A stretch of 64,000 bases of DNA from Saccharomycopsis malanga (lineage: Eukaryota > Ascomycota > Saccharomycetes > Ascoideales > Saccharomycopsidaceae), in the NCBI GenBank assembly GCA_004014935.1, contig CP025322.1, positions 868,001 to 932,000 of the forward strand, written 5' to 3'. Under the pieces are notes generated by a model. It was given only the letters and a program-made list of their open reading frames with translations, was not told where the DNA came from and made no database searches. Below are positions 1-9,086 of this stretch, piece after piece; within the stretch, counting starts at the first letter, position 1, and each line of letters begins with the position of its first letter. A program made the translations under genes and the position numbers.

Positions 1-824
1 AAACTTTAGTAGAAAAGTGGGAACAACCGATTAAAAGAATAAAACTTGATCTGCTAATGGAACAAGGTGCGATCAGGGGTCGTTCACATTTCACCGAACT
101 AGGATCTGTAAGGACTAAGCCAGGAAGACCAGACTCCCTAATAACGTTATCCAAATCCTGCTCAGACAAACTAACAATCAAACAATACACTGGTCTTCTT
201 AATGCCGTCACCTCGGTATTTATAGAGCCACAGAATACCTATCTTCAATGGCTTGTGTTGCCAGAGGATAAGTTGAAAGAAAGTAATCTTATAGATATAC
301 GACGGTGTTTCAAAAGCAGATTCAGTTTCAACGAGCCGAGTTCCATGACGTCTTACAAATTAAAACATTTCGAAGTTTTGTCTACAAGGAAGAAGTTTGA
401 GTTTGCCAAGACAGGCGTTGACCAGGCACCGTGTATGAATGCTATTGTCAGCATTCCGAAAGGTCCTCATATTACTCGAGATGTATCTGGTGCAATCAAG
501 TTCCCATTACACGAGGTGATCAACAGTGGTGTAAAACTCGGCTGTAACTCCAAAAAAGAAAAAACTTGTATAAAGCCCAAAAGTTCTCTGATATTATCAA
601 GACGCAGGATTGTAGAAAGCTCGTTGGCTTTATTCACCAATGTACTATCCGACTCTAATATACAATTATCATGCTTTACACAGTCTGAAAACGTTTTGGA
701 CTATTGCAAAATGAAAAAAGCCAACTCTGATAGAGAGACGGCTAAACGATTTGCTAGAGACCATTTAAAAGGCTGGATTCCAACATCCAGCGACAATTTT
801 TATTGTGAGCTACAAACTCCTTGA
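1..824 (+). CDS. 3' part of an unrecognised protein, 5' end outside window
   Basis: The frame is open from base 3 to the stop at 822-824 with no stop upstream of the first ATG (57), so this is probably the C-terminal ~273 residues of a longer protein rather than a 255-residue protein starting at 57. I do not recognise the family. The visible part is basic, mixed hydrophilic, without membrane segments, coiled coil or a metal-binding motif; it contains a Lys/Ser-rich stretch in its second half and ends in a Trp-containing tail (GWIPTSSDNFYCEL). Base composition matches its neighbours. It converges on KAP114 with only 74 bp between the two stops, so the 3' ends of the transcripts probably overlap. 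Confidence 0.7.
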   Translation, partial: TLVEKWEQPIKRIKLDLLMEQGAIRGRSHFTELGSVRTKPGRPDSLITLSKSCSDKLTIKQYTGLLNAVTSVFIEPQNTYLQWLVLPEDKLKESNLIDIRRCFKSRFSFNEPSSMTSYKLKHFEVLSTRKKFEFAKTGVDQAPCMNAIVSIPKGPHITRDVSGAIKFPLHEVINSGVKLGCNSKKEKTCIKPKSSLILSRRRIVESSLALFTNVLSDSNIQLSCFTQSENVLDYCKMKKANSDRETAKRFARDHLKGWIPTSSDNFYCELQTP

Positions 825-898
825 AAGTGTATTAAGTATGTATTAATTAGAAGCTAAAAATTATATGCACATAATTGCCATGTTGTAGAAGACTTTCA

Positions 899-3800
899 CT
901 AAAATCCAATTGTTTCTGCCAAAATCTTTTTCTCGTGGTCATTTAGCTGCTCGAACAACTCTCTGAACTGAGTGGAGTTCTCGATGATACACTGCTTAAG
1001 GAAGTTCACAAGCACATCTTTCAACTCTTGTGACGATTTATCGCTAAGTGTACTCTTAGGGGCGTCATCATCAACAAGATCTTTCAACTTGTTGAAACTA
1101 GGAACACCAATGTCATCCAAATCTTCCCAGCCATCACCATCACCATCAGCTTCATCAGCCTTGACTATATACTCATTAGGATCTGGCTGCTGTTGCTGAA
1201 ACCCAAGTTCTTGTATAAATAGTTTTAAAATTTTTAAAGAAGCGGAAATCTTGGCATATTTGGTAGGCATTTTCTTTGCCATGGATCTGGTAACAATTAT
1301 GTCAGGGTTCATCTCGTTAGGAATAATGTCTCCGTTGACAACAAGGCTCTTGACTCTGCTGTCGTTGAGCAAAAACAATTTACCCAAAGCTAAAACGTTT
1401 TCCTTTATTCTTTCATACCCACGAGTAGTAGTAAAACTGTCGAGCCATATAGGAAGCACCACATCAATACCACTTTTATTAACCTTGATAGGCGTATCAG
1501 AAGTAGGAGAGCGTTCTTCCACTTGAAAGCTCAAAGATGCCAAAAAGTTCAATGTCTCAGTTGGCGACAAAAGCACCAAGTAACAATAGACAGGCATCAA
1601 GTTTTCAATAATAATAGCATGTCTAGCGATAATCAATCTTCTGGTTGCTGACTCTAAGATTTGGGGAATGTACTGACCTAAATAATCACGGAATTTTTGT
1701 ACAATGCTGACAACAATAGAACCAACATTCATAGCAGCGCTGTCAGACAAAGTAGGGGAAAGGAATTTTTCCAAGATTTTCAAAACAATTTCTATGCCGT
1801 TTTCGTTGGTAACAGTACTTTTGTAGCTGATGAAGTGTTTCTCATTGGAATTTATTAACACAGTGTTGAACACTTCGCCACCAATTTGTAATATTTGATC
1901 ATCAACAGCTTTAACCAATAGACTGCTAAGAGGATCGAAGATGAAATTAAACAAGGATTCTGGCAAGTCATGTTGGGAGGGGCAATTTTCAATAAAAATA
2001 TTCAATAATTCCAAAGCCATGTTGAGTTTTGGAGTATATTCAACTCCTGCTGAATCAGTGGCAACACATTCTTTGAGGACTTCAAGTAAAGATGGTATGC
2101 CAAACTCACATTGTTTCAAATAATCATCATCACTTATGTTTGACAACAAAGTTTCCAAGCTGTCCTTGGCTGTTTGTACATTCAAAATATTTGAAAAATC
2201 GACGGACGAGATTTGGAAAATCAAGGAAATATCGTCCGTTGTCGACTGGGAGTTTTTCAAATCAATACCCATGGATATCGTCAAAGCCTCCAACAATACA
2301 GCCGGTGTATCCTCTTCTGCCTCATCTACCAATGTGAGCATCAATTGGTGTATGGCCTGCTGAATTTGGTGGTTCAAATTTGTGTTCTGAAATTCCAAGA
2401 AGTTATTGAAATAAGTAAGTGAGATCAAAGCTGCAGATTGAACAATTTTCATAGCGTCATTATGTTCTTTATCAAAATCCGGATCGCCAATAATGCCTTC
2501 GCTTTGCACTATATCGTCAATAGTGATGCTACTGGCAATTCTCAAATTGTTGAGGAGAGTTTTATACGATAAGTCGTTTAAGTTTGGAACACTACCAGAA
2601 CCAAACTTTTCCAAGAACTTGGCTAGCACTAGAAGGGATCTGGCAATTACAGCGGGGTTGTTGCGTTTATCTTCAGAAAAAGTAATGATACTTTGTAAGG
2701 CGTTCTCAAAACTAATATTGTTGGGCAATACTGTCAAATCATCTTCATTCAAGAAAATGGCTTCAAGAATATTTAGTATCGATTCTTTGTTCCGCCAGTT
2801 GGACGAAGCAAACTCTTTGCTCAAATAATTGAGAGACAGAGTAAGGAAGGCCGCGGAATCGGCTGTCTGGACTTCAGATAAATAATCGCTGATAGAGTTT
2901 CTAACGGAAAACTGGCCTGACATTTCCGTTTCATCAGTGACAAACAAATTGAAGTTATCAATGTAACCTTCATAGGATTCGTATGGTATAGTGTTAAGCA
3001 GAAGTAAGTTGCTCAACAAGACCTCTAAAAGGTTCTGATTTTGAGAAATAGGATTGTCAGATAAACTTCCTAGTAGCTGAACTATCTGGGTAACCAAATT
3101 GTCCAAAGATTCCTGGGGATCAGCATCAACAGCTTCCTTGTTTGGGTGGACTATAAACTTCTCCGAGTTTCTTTCTGCAGCAGATGCAATGGCGATATTG
3201 TAGTAAAACTTTGTCAAGTTTGCCAAATGGCTAACCAGACCCAGTTGAATTTCGAACTTGAGCTTTTTGCTAAACAACTTTTTGTTAAATGAATCCACAA
3301 GATAGGTCAATATTTCGTATAGTTTTGTTGCATATAACACGTTTTCGATGTTGAGAATATTGATGCCTGTACTAATGATCTCTTGCGAGTAATTATACTG
3401 TTCCTTAACCAAGTTGAGCACCAACTGTAAAGCATTAGGTAAGTATTCAGAAGCCAATTTAAGCCTATTAGGATTAGAATAAACTTCCTGGCCATGCAAT
3501 TGCTTCAAGACTATTTCAAACAATTTTGCTGCTTGGTTTTTTATAGCCAAAGATACCGAACATTGCTGAGATGCCCCTAATTGCGGAACAGTAGGCGCTG
3601 ATAAAAGACCTAAGCAGTAATTTAAAGTGCTGGCACCAACGCCACCTTCAAAGAATTGTTCGTCGGTGATTAAATCATCAAATAGCTCCTGAAGAACATT
3701 CAAACCGCCAATAACAGACACAGAAGTTACATTACCATTAGACACATCGACGAACGAATAAAGCGTGGGAAATAAATCTGGCCATTCGTCTGGATAATCC

Positions 3801-4162
3801 ACCATGGCTATAGTAACAATAAGATTTGCTGCTGCTTTTCTAATTCTCGAATCGCTTCTTTCACATACTAACTGCAACGCGCTGGTGCGTATTTGAGCCT
3901 TTGCCTCAGGAGCGATAGGGTTTCCAACAAATGCAGAAAACCCCAAAGACCAATGGTAATTTACAATACGATTCAAGTAAAGCAATGCCGCTTGTTGAAT
4001 TGCAATTTCAAGACCTTTATTCAAACTGATCCCCATGAGAGTCGTGGCGATGCCAGATGGATCACTGGCTGCTAAACTGAGAAAATCACTCTCAGCCTGT
4101 GCTCTGACATTATTATCCAGCAACTGGGATTTGTAAATAGCATCCAATACAGTCTCTTGCAT
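899..4162 (-). CDS. KAP114: Importin beta-family karyopherin Kap114 (importin-9 type)
   Basis: A nuclear import receptor of 1087 residues; S. cerevisiae Kap114 is about 1000. The N-terminus (about residues 20-100) has the importin-beta N-terminal pattern that binds Ran-GTP, including the QQAALLYLNRIV helix and the RKAAANLIVTIA and DYPDEWPDLFP motifs typical of importin-9/Kap114. The rest is helical, as expected for HEAT repeats. Near the C-terminus (about residues 995-1020) lies an acidic loop with DGDGDGWEDLDD, the hallmark used by this family to bind histone H2A-H2B; known cargoes also include TBP. The ATG at 4162 starts directly in the conserved first HEAT helix. CTG codons occur and would be read as serine if the CUG-Ser code applies. 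Confidence 0.93.
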   Translation of the reverse strand: MQETVLDAIYKSQLLDNNVRAQAESDFLSLAASDPSGIATTLMGISLNKGLEIAIQQAALLYLNRIVNYHWSLGFSAFVGNPIAPEAKAQIRTSALQLVCERSDSRIRKAAANLIVTIAMVDYPDEWPDLFPTLYSFVDVSNGNVTSVSVIGGLNVLQELFDDLITDEQFFEGGVGASTLNYCLGLLSAPTVPQLGASQQCSVSLAIKNQAAKLFEIVLKQLHGQEVYSNPNRLKLASEYLPNALQLVLNLVKEQYNYSQEIISTGINILNIENVLYATKLYEILTYLVDSFNKKLFSKKLKFEIQLGLVSHLANLTKFYYNIAIASAAERNSEKFIVHPNKEAVDADPQESLDNLVTQIVQLLGSLSDNPISQNQNLLEVLLSNLLLLNTIPYESYEGYIDNFNLFVTDETEMSGQFSVRNSISDYLSEVQTADSAAFLTLSLNYLSKEFASSNWRNKESILNILEAIFLNEDDLTVLPNNISFENALQSIITFSEDKRNNPAVIARSLLVLAKFLEKFGSGSVPNLNDLSYKTLLNNLRIASSITIDDIVQSEGIIGDPDFDKEHNDAMKIVQSAALISLTYFNNFLEFQNTNLNHQIQQAIHQLMLTLVDEAEEDTPAVLLEALTISMGIDLKNSQSTTDDISLIFQISSVDFSNILNVQTAKDSLETLLSNISDDDYLKQCEFGIPSLLEVLKECVATDSAGVEYTPKLNMALELLNIFIENCPSQHDLPESLFNFIFDPLSSLLVKAVDDQILQIGGEVFNTVLINSNEKHFISYKSTVTNENGIEIVLKILEKFLSPTLSDSAAMNVGSIVVSIVQKFRDYLGQYIPQILESATRRLIIARHAIIIENLMPVYCYLVLLSPTETLNFLASLSFQVEERSPTSDTPIKVNKSGIDVVLPIWLDSFTTTRGYERIKENVLALGKLFLLNDSRVKSLVVNGDIIPNEMNPDIIVTRSMAKKMPTKYAKISASLKILKLFIQELGFQQQQPDPNEYIVKADEADGDGDGWEDLDDIGVPSFNKLKDLVDDDAPKSTLSDKSSQELKDVLVNFLKQCIIENSTQFRELFEQLNDHEKKILAETIGF

Positions 4163-4901
4163 TTTGTTTGGATGTTAGTTGATTAGTCACTGGTATGAAT
4201 ATTTGTGTCCAGGCGCCTTAATTCCAGAATGCCACGATTTCCAACGCAACAGCCCCACGATTTACTCAAAAACAAAGTTGCAGATGTTGTTGAAGAGTAT
4301 TAAACACCCTGTCACACTTCACTTGCAAGTAGTTTGACGCTATACCCCGTTTGGCTATATACACACCAATATAACGGTGTTTGGCTACTCCGTAACAGTG
4401 AATATTAGCGTTTTTACGAGTTGGGGTCTCCTACAGAGGGTTACTGCGAGGCGCATGTGATATGCACAGCCAAGTGAGTTGAGGTTGGCAAAGTTGGTAG
4501 TGTATATTTACACTTATTCATTGTAATAATTATCAAATAAATCGTAATATTTAATAAATAGAATTATAAAAAGTGAAGAATTATGGTAGTAATTTTAAAG
4601 GTACTAGTGATTATCTGAACTGAGACGTACGTTATGTAATTTTCATTTTCGTACTTTCTCTTATTGTAACCATATCTTTCAATAGATTACTCGGATGGTT
4701 TTTTGTCAATGACAGTATTATAGAGTGTATATAATAAAAAGCATTAACTGATCTAGAACAAATATATTCTCTACTGTGGCAAATGTCCATGTAAACAGTT
4801 CCATATCTATGAAGAACTTATATTCTGGATTCCAGGCTGTTTAATGCGATAGTAAAAATGACGATATAAAACAGGCTAAGGGTGTAAAAAAATCAAAAAA
4901 C
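4163..4901. other. Intergenic: KAP114 5' flank and 3' flank of ankyrin gene
   Basis: No gene is seen. The stretch holds the KAP114 promoter (reverse strand). A 9-bp direct repeat, GTTTGGCTA, occurs at 4349-4357 and 4379-4387, exactly 30 bp apart, which could be paired factor sites. The part from about 4500 is AT-rich and probably 3' flank of the ankyrin gene. Confidence 0.6.
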
Positions 4902-5531
4902 TTATTTTGGAGGTGGTGGTGGAGGGGCTGCTGCTGGAGGAGGAGGGGCTATTGGCGACAGCTCGGACTCTGATTCTGAATCTGAAGGCGATTCTGAACC
5001 ACTTTCCTCGGAATCTTTCACTGCTAAATTCTGAACACCTTGGACCACTTGGTCAGTATGATCATGAGATAGAAATTGTGCATACTGTGCTTGTTCAAGA
5101 ATGTCTCTTAGTTTTTCATGGGCCTCGTCGGTGCCTCTGATCAAGTCTGCTGGCTTATCGCCATATTTGTTTTTAATACGAGGGTCTGCACCAACGTCTA
5201 CTAAAAACTCTACCAAGAACTGACCGTACTCAAAGTCATCGTAGGTATACTTTACGGCAAAATGCAAGGGAGTTTCCTTGTCTAATCTGTTCTGCGGGTC
5301 AATTTCAACACCCTCTTGTGACAACAAAAGATCTAGCACAGCATAATTCCCATATTGTGTGGCCATATGTAGAGGGGTGTTTCCCAAAGGATCTTTAGTT
5401 GCATTGATCAAATTGGCGATCTTCTCAGGATCCTCTATTTCACGAAAAATGCTATTTAAAAGATCCTCATTATTCCGACGACTTGCATCAAGAATCTGTT
5501 CATGGTAACTAGCACCCTCAGTGTCTGACAT
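4902..5531 (-). CDS. Small ankyrin-repeat protein (Yar1/YGL242C-like)
   Basis: A 209-residue protein with ankyrin repeats between about residues 45 and 145: DPLGNTPLHMATQYGNYAVLDLLL, then DKETPLHFAVKY, then GADPRIKNKYGDKPADLI (shown in part). The tail is acidic/serine-rich (SEESGSESPSDSESESE) followed by a proline-alanine run. In yeasts, proteins of this size and layout are Yar1, the chaperone of ribosomal protein Rps3, and the uncharacterised YGL242C; I cannot decide between them by eye. Divergent from the RMD8-like gene with 222 bp between starts. Confidence 0.8.
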   Translation of the reverse strand: MSDTEGASYHEQILDASRRNNEDLLNSIFREIEDPEKIANLINATKDPLGNTPLHMATQYGNYAVLDLLLSQEGVEIDPQNRLDKETPLHFAVKYTYDDFEYGQFLVEFLVDVGADPRIKNKYGDKPADLIRGTDEAHEKLRDILEQAQYAQFLSHDHTDQVVQGVQNLAVKDSEESGSESPSDSESESELSPIAPPPPAAAPPPPPPK

Positions 5532-5753
5532 TGCAAACGTAAGTTGATCTCTCTTACCTGTAGTATATATGGTATCACCACCCGCCTATATAGCCTCCCT
5601 GTTCTTTATATCTGTCCTGAAACGTCACAATCTACTAAGCGCACGCATGCCATTATTGCGATCGAAGCGATGCTAATGAGATGTGTACCAACCAAATATT
5701 AATATTTGGTGGTTCTTTATGACTTAGGTACTAAATAGTGAATTCAAGGTAAA

Positions 5754-7919
5754 ATGCCCGACTATTATAGAGATCCACAGAGGACTCCGACGGCGAAGAG
5801 ATCGCCATCAATTCTTGTTACAGATGTTCGAAACCAGCCTTCTAAACGGTCCACTGCTCCCTTTGCTGGCGCTGCCCAGACCAATAAGTTTGCCCAAAGA
5901 CCGTATCGTTCTCGGTCCTCTAATGAAAAAATGAAACCTTCTAGAGGCACAAAATTCAGCAACATATCTGTGTCAAATATCCTATCGAATGCTAGTGAAA
6001 TACCTTCTGCATTACGTAGATTACCACCCCATCAATTGTTTAATGAAGATTCAGAGGGCATTCTTCCGCAATATCAACAGCCCAGTGTTGTTTCAGGAGG
6101 CCATGCAATCTCAAACAATAATTTAAATACGTCAATAGGTCATAGCACCTCAGGATATACATCAGGAAGACGGAAAGGCTCTTTTGGTTCTGGCTTGTCA
6201 AATCGAAGAGCAGCTAGTAGAGGTGTCACTCAAGACAGAGCTCCTTTACCAAAACTTATTCAGCCGCTTCCTCCTAGAACATCCAAAACATCGCAAAAGT
6301 TGGTTTATATCCCTGACGAGGGTGATGATGACAATGGCGATGAGGCAAAATTCCCTCCTGATTTCCAGCAGACTGAAAAACTTCCTCCTGCTTTAACAGG
6401 AGAAAAAGCATTGCAACATAAATGGTCCACTGGAGAAAGTACTAGCCCACGTATTTCAGCGAGCAAAAAGACACCAGTCTTTTCTTACCAAAGAGCAAGT
6501 GCCTTGCTGAAGAAAATTGGTCCTGTCATTCAAAGTAAAAAAACATATCGCAAAGCAAAGGCAGAGAGTAAAAAATTAAACAAAAGTAAAGAACAGCTTC
6601 CTCGTGTAACAGCCTATTTTATAGCTGATGCCATAGATTTGGAAAAAGCTGCCGCCTTTTTGAGAAAAGTTCACAAGGCTTCAGCTAGATTGTATGACGA
6701 GGTACTATATGTTCCATACCAATTGCCATTACTTGACGGATCTAATGGGTATCGAGTAAGATCTAATATTTATTCGAAAAATGCGGTTGGTAAGGCTAAT
6801 GTAGAAGATAAAATTGACAAATCAGAGCAGCGAGATTATCATTTCGAATACTATTCTGGCCAAGAAAATGAAGAATTGTTGAAAGCCAAAAATGATAATA
6901 ATCAACCTATTATAAATCCTCAGGATGTTGCAATTCAAAATAGTGATGAGTCTCAAAAATCTACAGATACTATGCATGAAAATGAAGAACAACAACAAGA
7001 AGAAGAACAACAAGAAAGAGCCAGCAATAGTAATAATGGTAGTGTCAAGTCAGACTCCAATGACAATAATTATGCCAGCGATTTCAAGAGTAATGATGAA
7101 GATAACTTTGATCCGTATGAACCTCAATATTTCAATTACAAAGAACCATCTACTCCAAATACGGAAACTGTATCCATTTCTCAAGTCAATCATGCTGAAG
7201 TCTTTCTCTTCAATTATGGAGTAATTGTGTTTTGGAACTTTACCAAGAGCCAGGAAGAGAACCTTTTGGCAGACTTATCGTTTTCAAGATATTCCGATGA
7301 AGACGAAGACGATATTTTAATTCGTGAAATTAAAGAACAAGACATTGAGACAGAAGAATTTCATTTTGAATATGACAAAACTACCAATATTCCAAGAATC
7401 TACAACGACATTATCATCTTGAAATCAGATGATCATTTGATAAAAATGACCATATCGCATGCTATTGCTCAATCGACCAAACTATGTCGTTTTGAATCAA
7501 GAATGTCTGAAGTTTTGTACGCAGTGTCTAAATTACCCAAAATCTTAGCATTGACAGGTCAATTAGGTATCAACAGAGAACAATTATTGAAGAAATCAGG
7601 CAAGTTGTTCAAATTAAGAGTAGATGTTAACTTGTCGTCTAATGTCTTGGACACGCCAGAATTCTTTTGGTCATTTGAACCAAGTTTGAATCCCCTTTAT
7701 ACTGCGGCAAGAGACTACTTGGAAATTGACGAAAGAGTGGAAGTCATCAACGACCGTTGCAAGGTGTTTCTTGAGTTTACCGACGTCATTGCCGATAGTA
7801 TTGCAGAAACCAATATGAACAAAATTACATGGATCATCATTGTCATAATTGTCATTAGTTTGTGTGTGTCATGTTTGGAGATTTTTGTCCGCTACAAGAT
7901 CCTTAATAAGAACAATTAG
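5754..7919 (+). CDS. RMD8: DUF155 (Rmd1/Sif2) family membrane protein, Rmd8-like
   Basis: A 721-residue protein. Residues 1-260 are basic, Ser/Pro-rich and low in complexity. The conserved DUF155 part starts near residue 280 (RVTAYFIADAIDLEKAAAFLRK), is interrupted by an Asn/Gln/Glu-rich insert (about 360-460), and resumes with HAEVFLFNYGVIVFWNF and later AQSTKLCRFESRM. The last ~30 residues hold one membrane segment (about 691-712, TWIIIVIIVISLCVSCLEIF). The family includes Rmd1 and Rmd8, required in S. cerevisiae for meiotic nuclear division, and mitochondrial RMND1. Length and the N-terminal extension favour Rmd8 over Rmd1; there is no clear mitochondrial presequence. Confidence 0.8.
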   Translation: MPDYYRDPQRTPTAKRSPSILVTDVRNQPSKRSTAPFAGAAQTNKFAQRPYRSRSSNEKMKPSRGTKFSNISVSNILSNASEIPSALRRLPPHQLFNEDSEGILPQYQQPSVVSGGHAISNNNLNTSIGHSTSGYTSGRRKGSFGSGLSNRRAASRGVTQDRAPLPKLIQPLPPRTSKTSQKLVYIPDEGDDDNGDEAKFPPDFQQTEKLPPALTGEKALQHKWSTGESTSPRISASKKTPVFSYQRASALLKKIGPVIQSKKTYRKAKAESKKLNKSKEQLPRVTAYFIADAIDLEKAAAFLRKVHKASARLYDEVLYVPYQLPLLDGSNGYRVRSNIYSKNAVGKANVEDKIDKSEQRDYHFEYYSGQENEELLKAKNDNNQPIINPQDVAIQNSDESQKSTDTMHENEEQQQEEEQQERASNSNNGSVKSDSNDNNYASDFKSNDEDNFDPYEPQYFNYKEPSTPNTETVSISQVNHAEVFLFNYGVIVFWNFTKSQEENLLADLSFSRYSDEDEDDILIREIKEQDIETEEFHFEYDKTTNIPRIYNDIIILKSDDHLIKMTISHAIAQSTKLCRFESRMSEVLYAVSKLPKILALTGQLGINREQLLKKSGKLFKLRVDVNLSSNVLDTPEFFWSFEPSLNPLYTAARDYLEIDERVEVINDRCKVFLEFTDVIADSIAETNMNKITWIIIVIIVISLCVSCLEIFVRYKILNKNN

Positions 7920-8724
7920 GATTTGTGTTATTTATTAATGATTAGCTTTGTTATTTAAATAGTCTGTTTGCATTAATTATAATTGAATGTTTTAATTAAA
8001 AGCCACCATGTAGTAACTATGAAACATCGAGTGCTTATAATCATTTGAGAAGTTTGCCTGATTGCAAACTGTCGATTTGGGTTTCATTCATCTTAAAGCT
8101 GCTATTTGCAAAGCACTAGTTTCGGTTAAAACACCCAATTCTTTGTTCAACACCTTTAATTGTTTCTCAAGATTTTTCAACACAAAACGTACTACAGAGA
8201 AGAATAATGATTATCCCAACGTACTACAGAGAAAAATAGTCATTATCCCAACTTTGAAAGTGTGTTTTTCTACTCTTTCCTATGTATACACGTATGTAGA
8301 TGAGTAAGAGGTACTAACTCAGCACCTCTTTACAACCACGTTATTACTACACATCATAGTTGAATCCGTTCATGACACTAGCTATATCTATATATTAATT
8401 ACGAGTTCTTGCTTGTAGCTTGGATACATATTTAGGCTTTACTGAAGCCTTAAGTACGTTGGATCCGAGCTTGAACGAGGACGGCCCCGGGCGTGCAACG
8501 AGCGCTTCTCCATTTTTCCCGCATCGAATTAAAACCGCCCAAGTAAACCAACTCCGGATATTGACGCTTAACAATCAAGGGCAAGAACCGCCATTTGTTG
8601 ATTACCACTGCATTGATTGATTATATCAGGTACCAGCTTATCATATTTTCACACAAAACAAGTGTTTTATTCCGTTGATTTATCACACATCAACTAGTGA
8701 GTCATTTTCAATAAAAGATTAAAA
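7920..8724. other. Intergenic: RMD8 3' flank and KGD4 promoter
   Basis: No convincing gene. It holds a 32-bp tandem duplication (8186-8249, listed separately). A locally GC-rich patch at about 8455-8540 lies 180-270 bp upstream of KGD4 and probably belongs to its promoter. An 81-codon frame at 8062-8307 shows no protein-like pattern. Confidence 0.6.
8186..8249. repeat. Tandem duplication, 2 x 32 bp
   Basis: Units 8186-8217 and 8218-8249 are identical except at three positions. Both begin AACGTACTACAGAGAA and end ATTATCCC. A simple local duplication in non-coding DNA. Confidence 0.9.
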
Positions 8725-9086
8725 ATGAGAAGTTCTGTATATTTGTTGGCAAAGCATGTCCCATTGATCAAGTTTCCTAATAGAAGAGCGCCAGGTATGT
8801 GAAGAAGCAATTTCAAATAAGCTTTGGATAATAAAGATACTAACTTTTTACAGTAAAGATAGATCCTACTCCAAAACCACACTTCTTTTCTAACGGAGTG
8901 ATGCCAGGCGATTTACCAAAGTCTACTAATAAAGCTCAACTGAAGAGCAGTAGTAATAAATATGGTGAGAGCAAAGCTAGTATTGAATTGAGATCGGAAT
9001 TACCTTCTAGATTCAGATACAGACCAATCGATGAGATTGAAATAGAAGATGTCAACTTCGGCGGGGCCGAAGTCTTCTTGAAATGA
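8725..9086 (+). CDS. KGD4: Kgd4/Ymr31, small subunit of alpha-ketoglutarate dehydrogenase
   Basis: Two exons, 8725-8794 and 8854-9086, giving 100 residues. The 59-nt intron has GTATGT at 8795, TACTAAC at 8838-8844 and CAG at 8851-8853. Splicing joins a short basic N-terminus (MRSSVYLLAKHVPLIKFPNR), which looks like a mitochondrial presequence, to the conserved part: HFFSNGVMPG and the family signature LPSRFRYRPIDEIEIEDVNFGGAE near the C-terminus (partly quoted). Kgd4 (once called mitoribosomal Ymr31/MRPS36) tethers the E3 subunit to the E2 core of the complex in the mitochondrial matrix. The unspliced downstream frame would lack the presequence. Confidence 0.92.

Noticed and set aside
8062-8321. 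A small frame ending beside GTATGT, TACTAAC and CAG (8290-8321)
   Set aside because: The implied intron would be only about 32 nt, well below the sizes used elsewhere here, and the frame is not protein-like.
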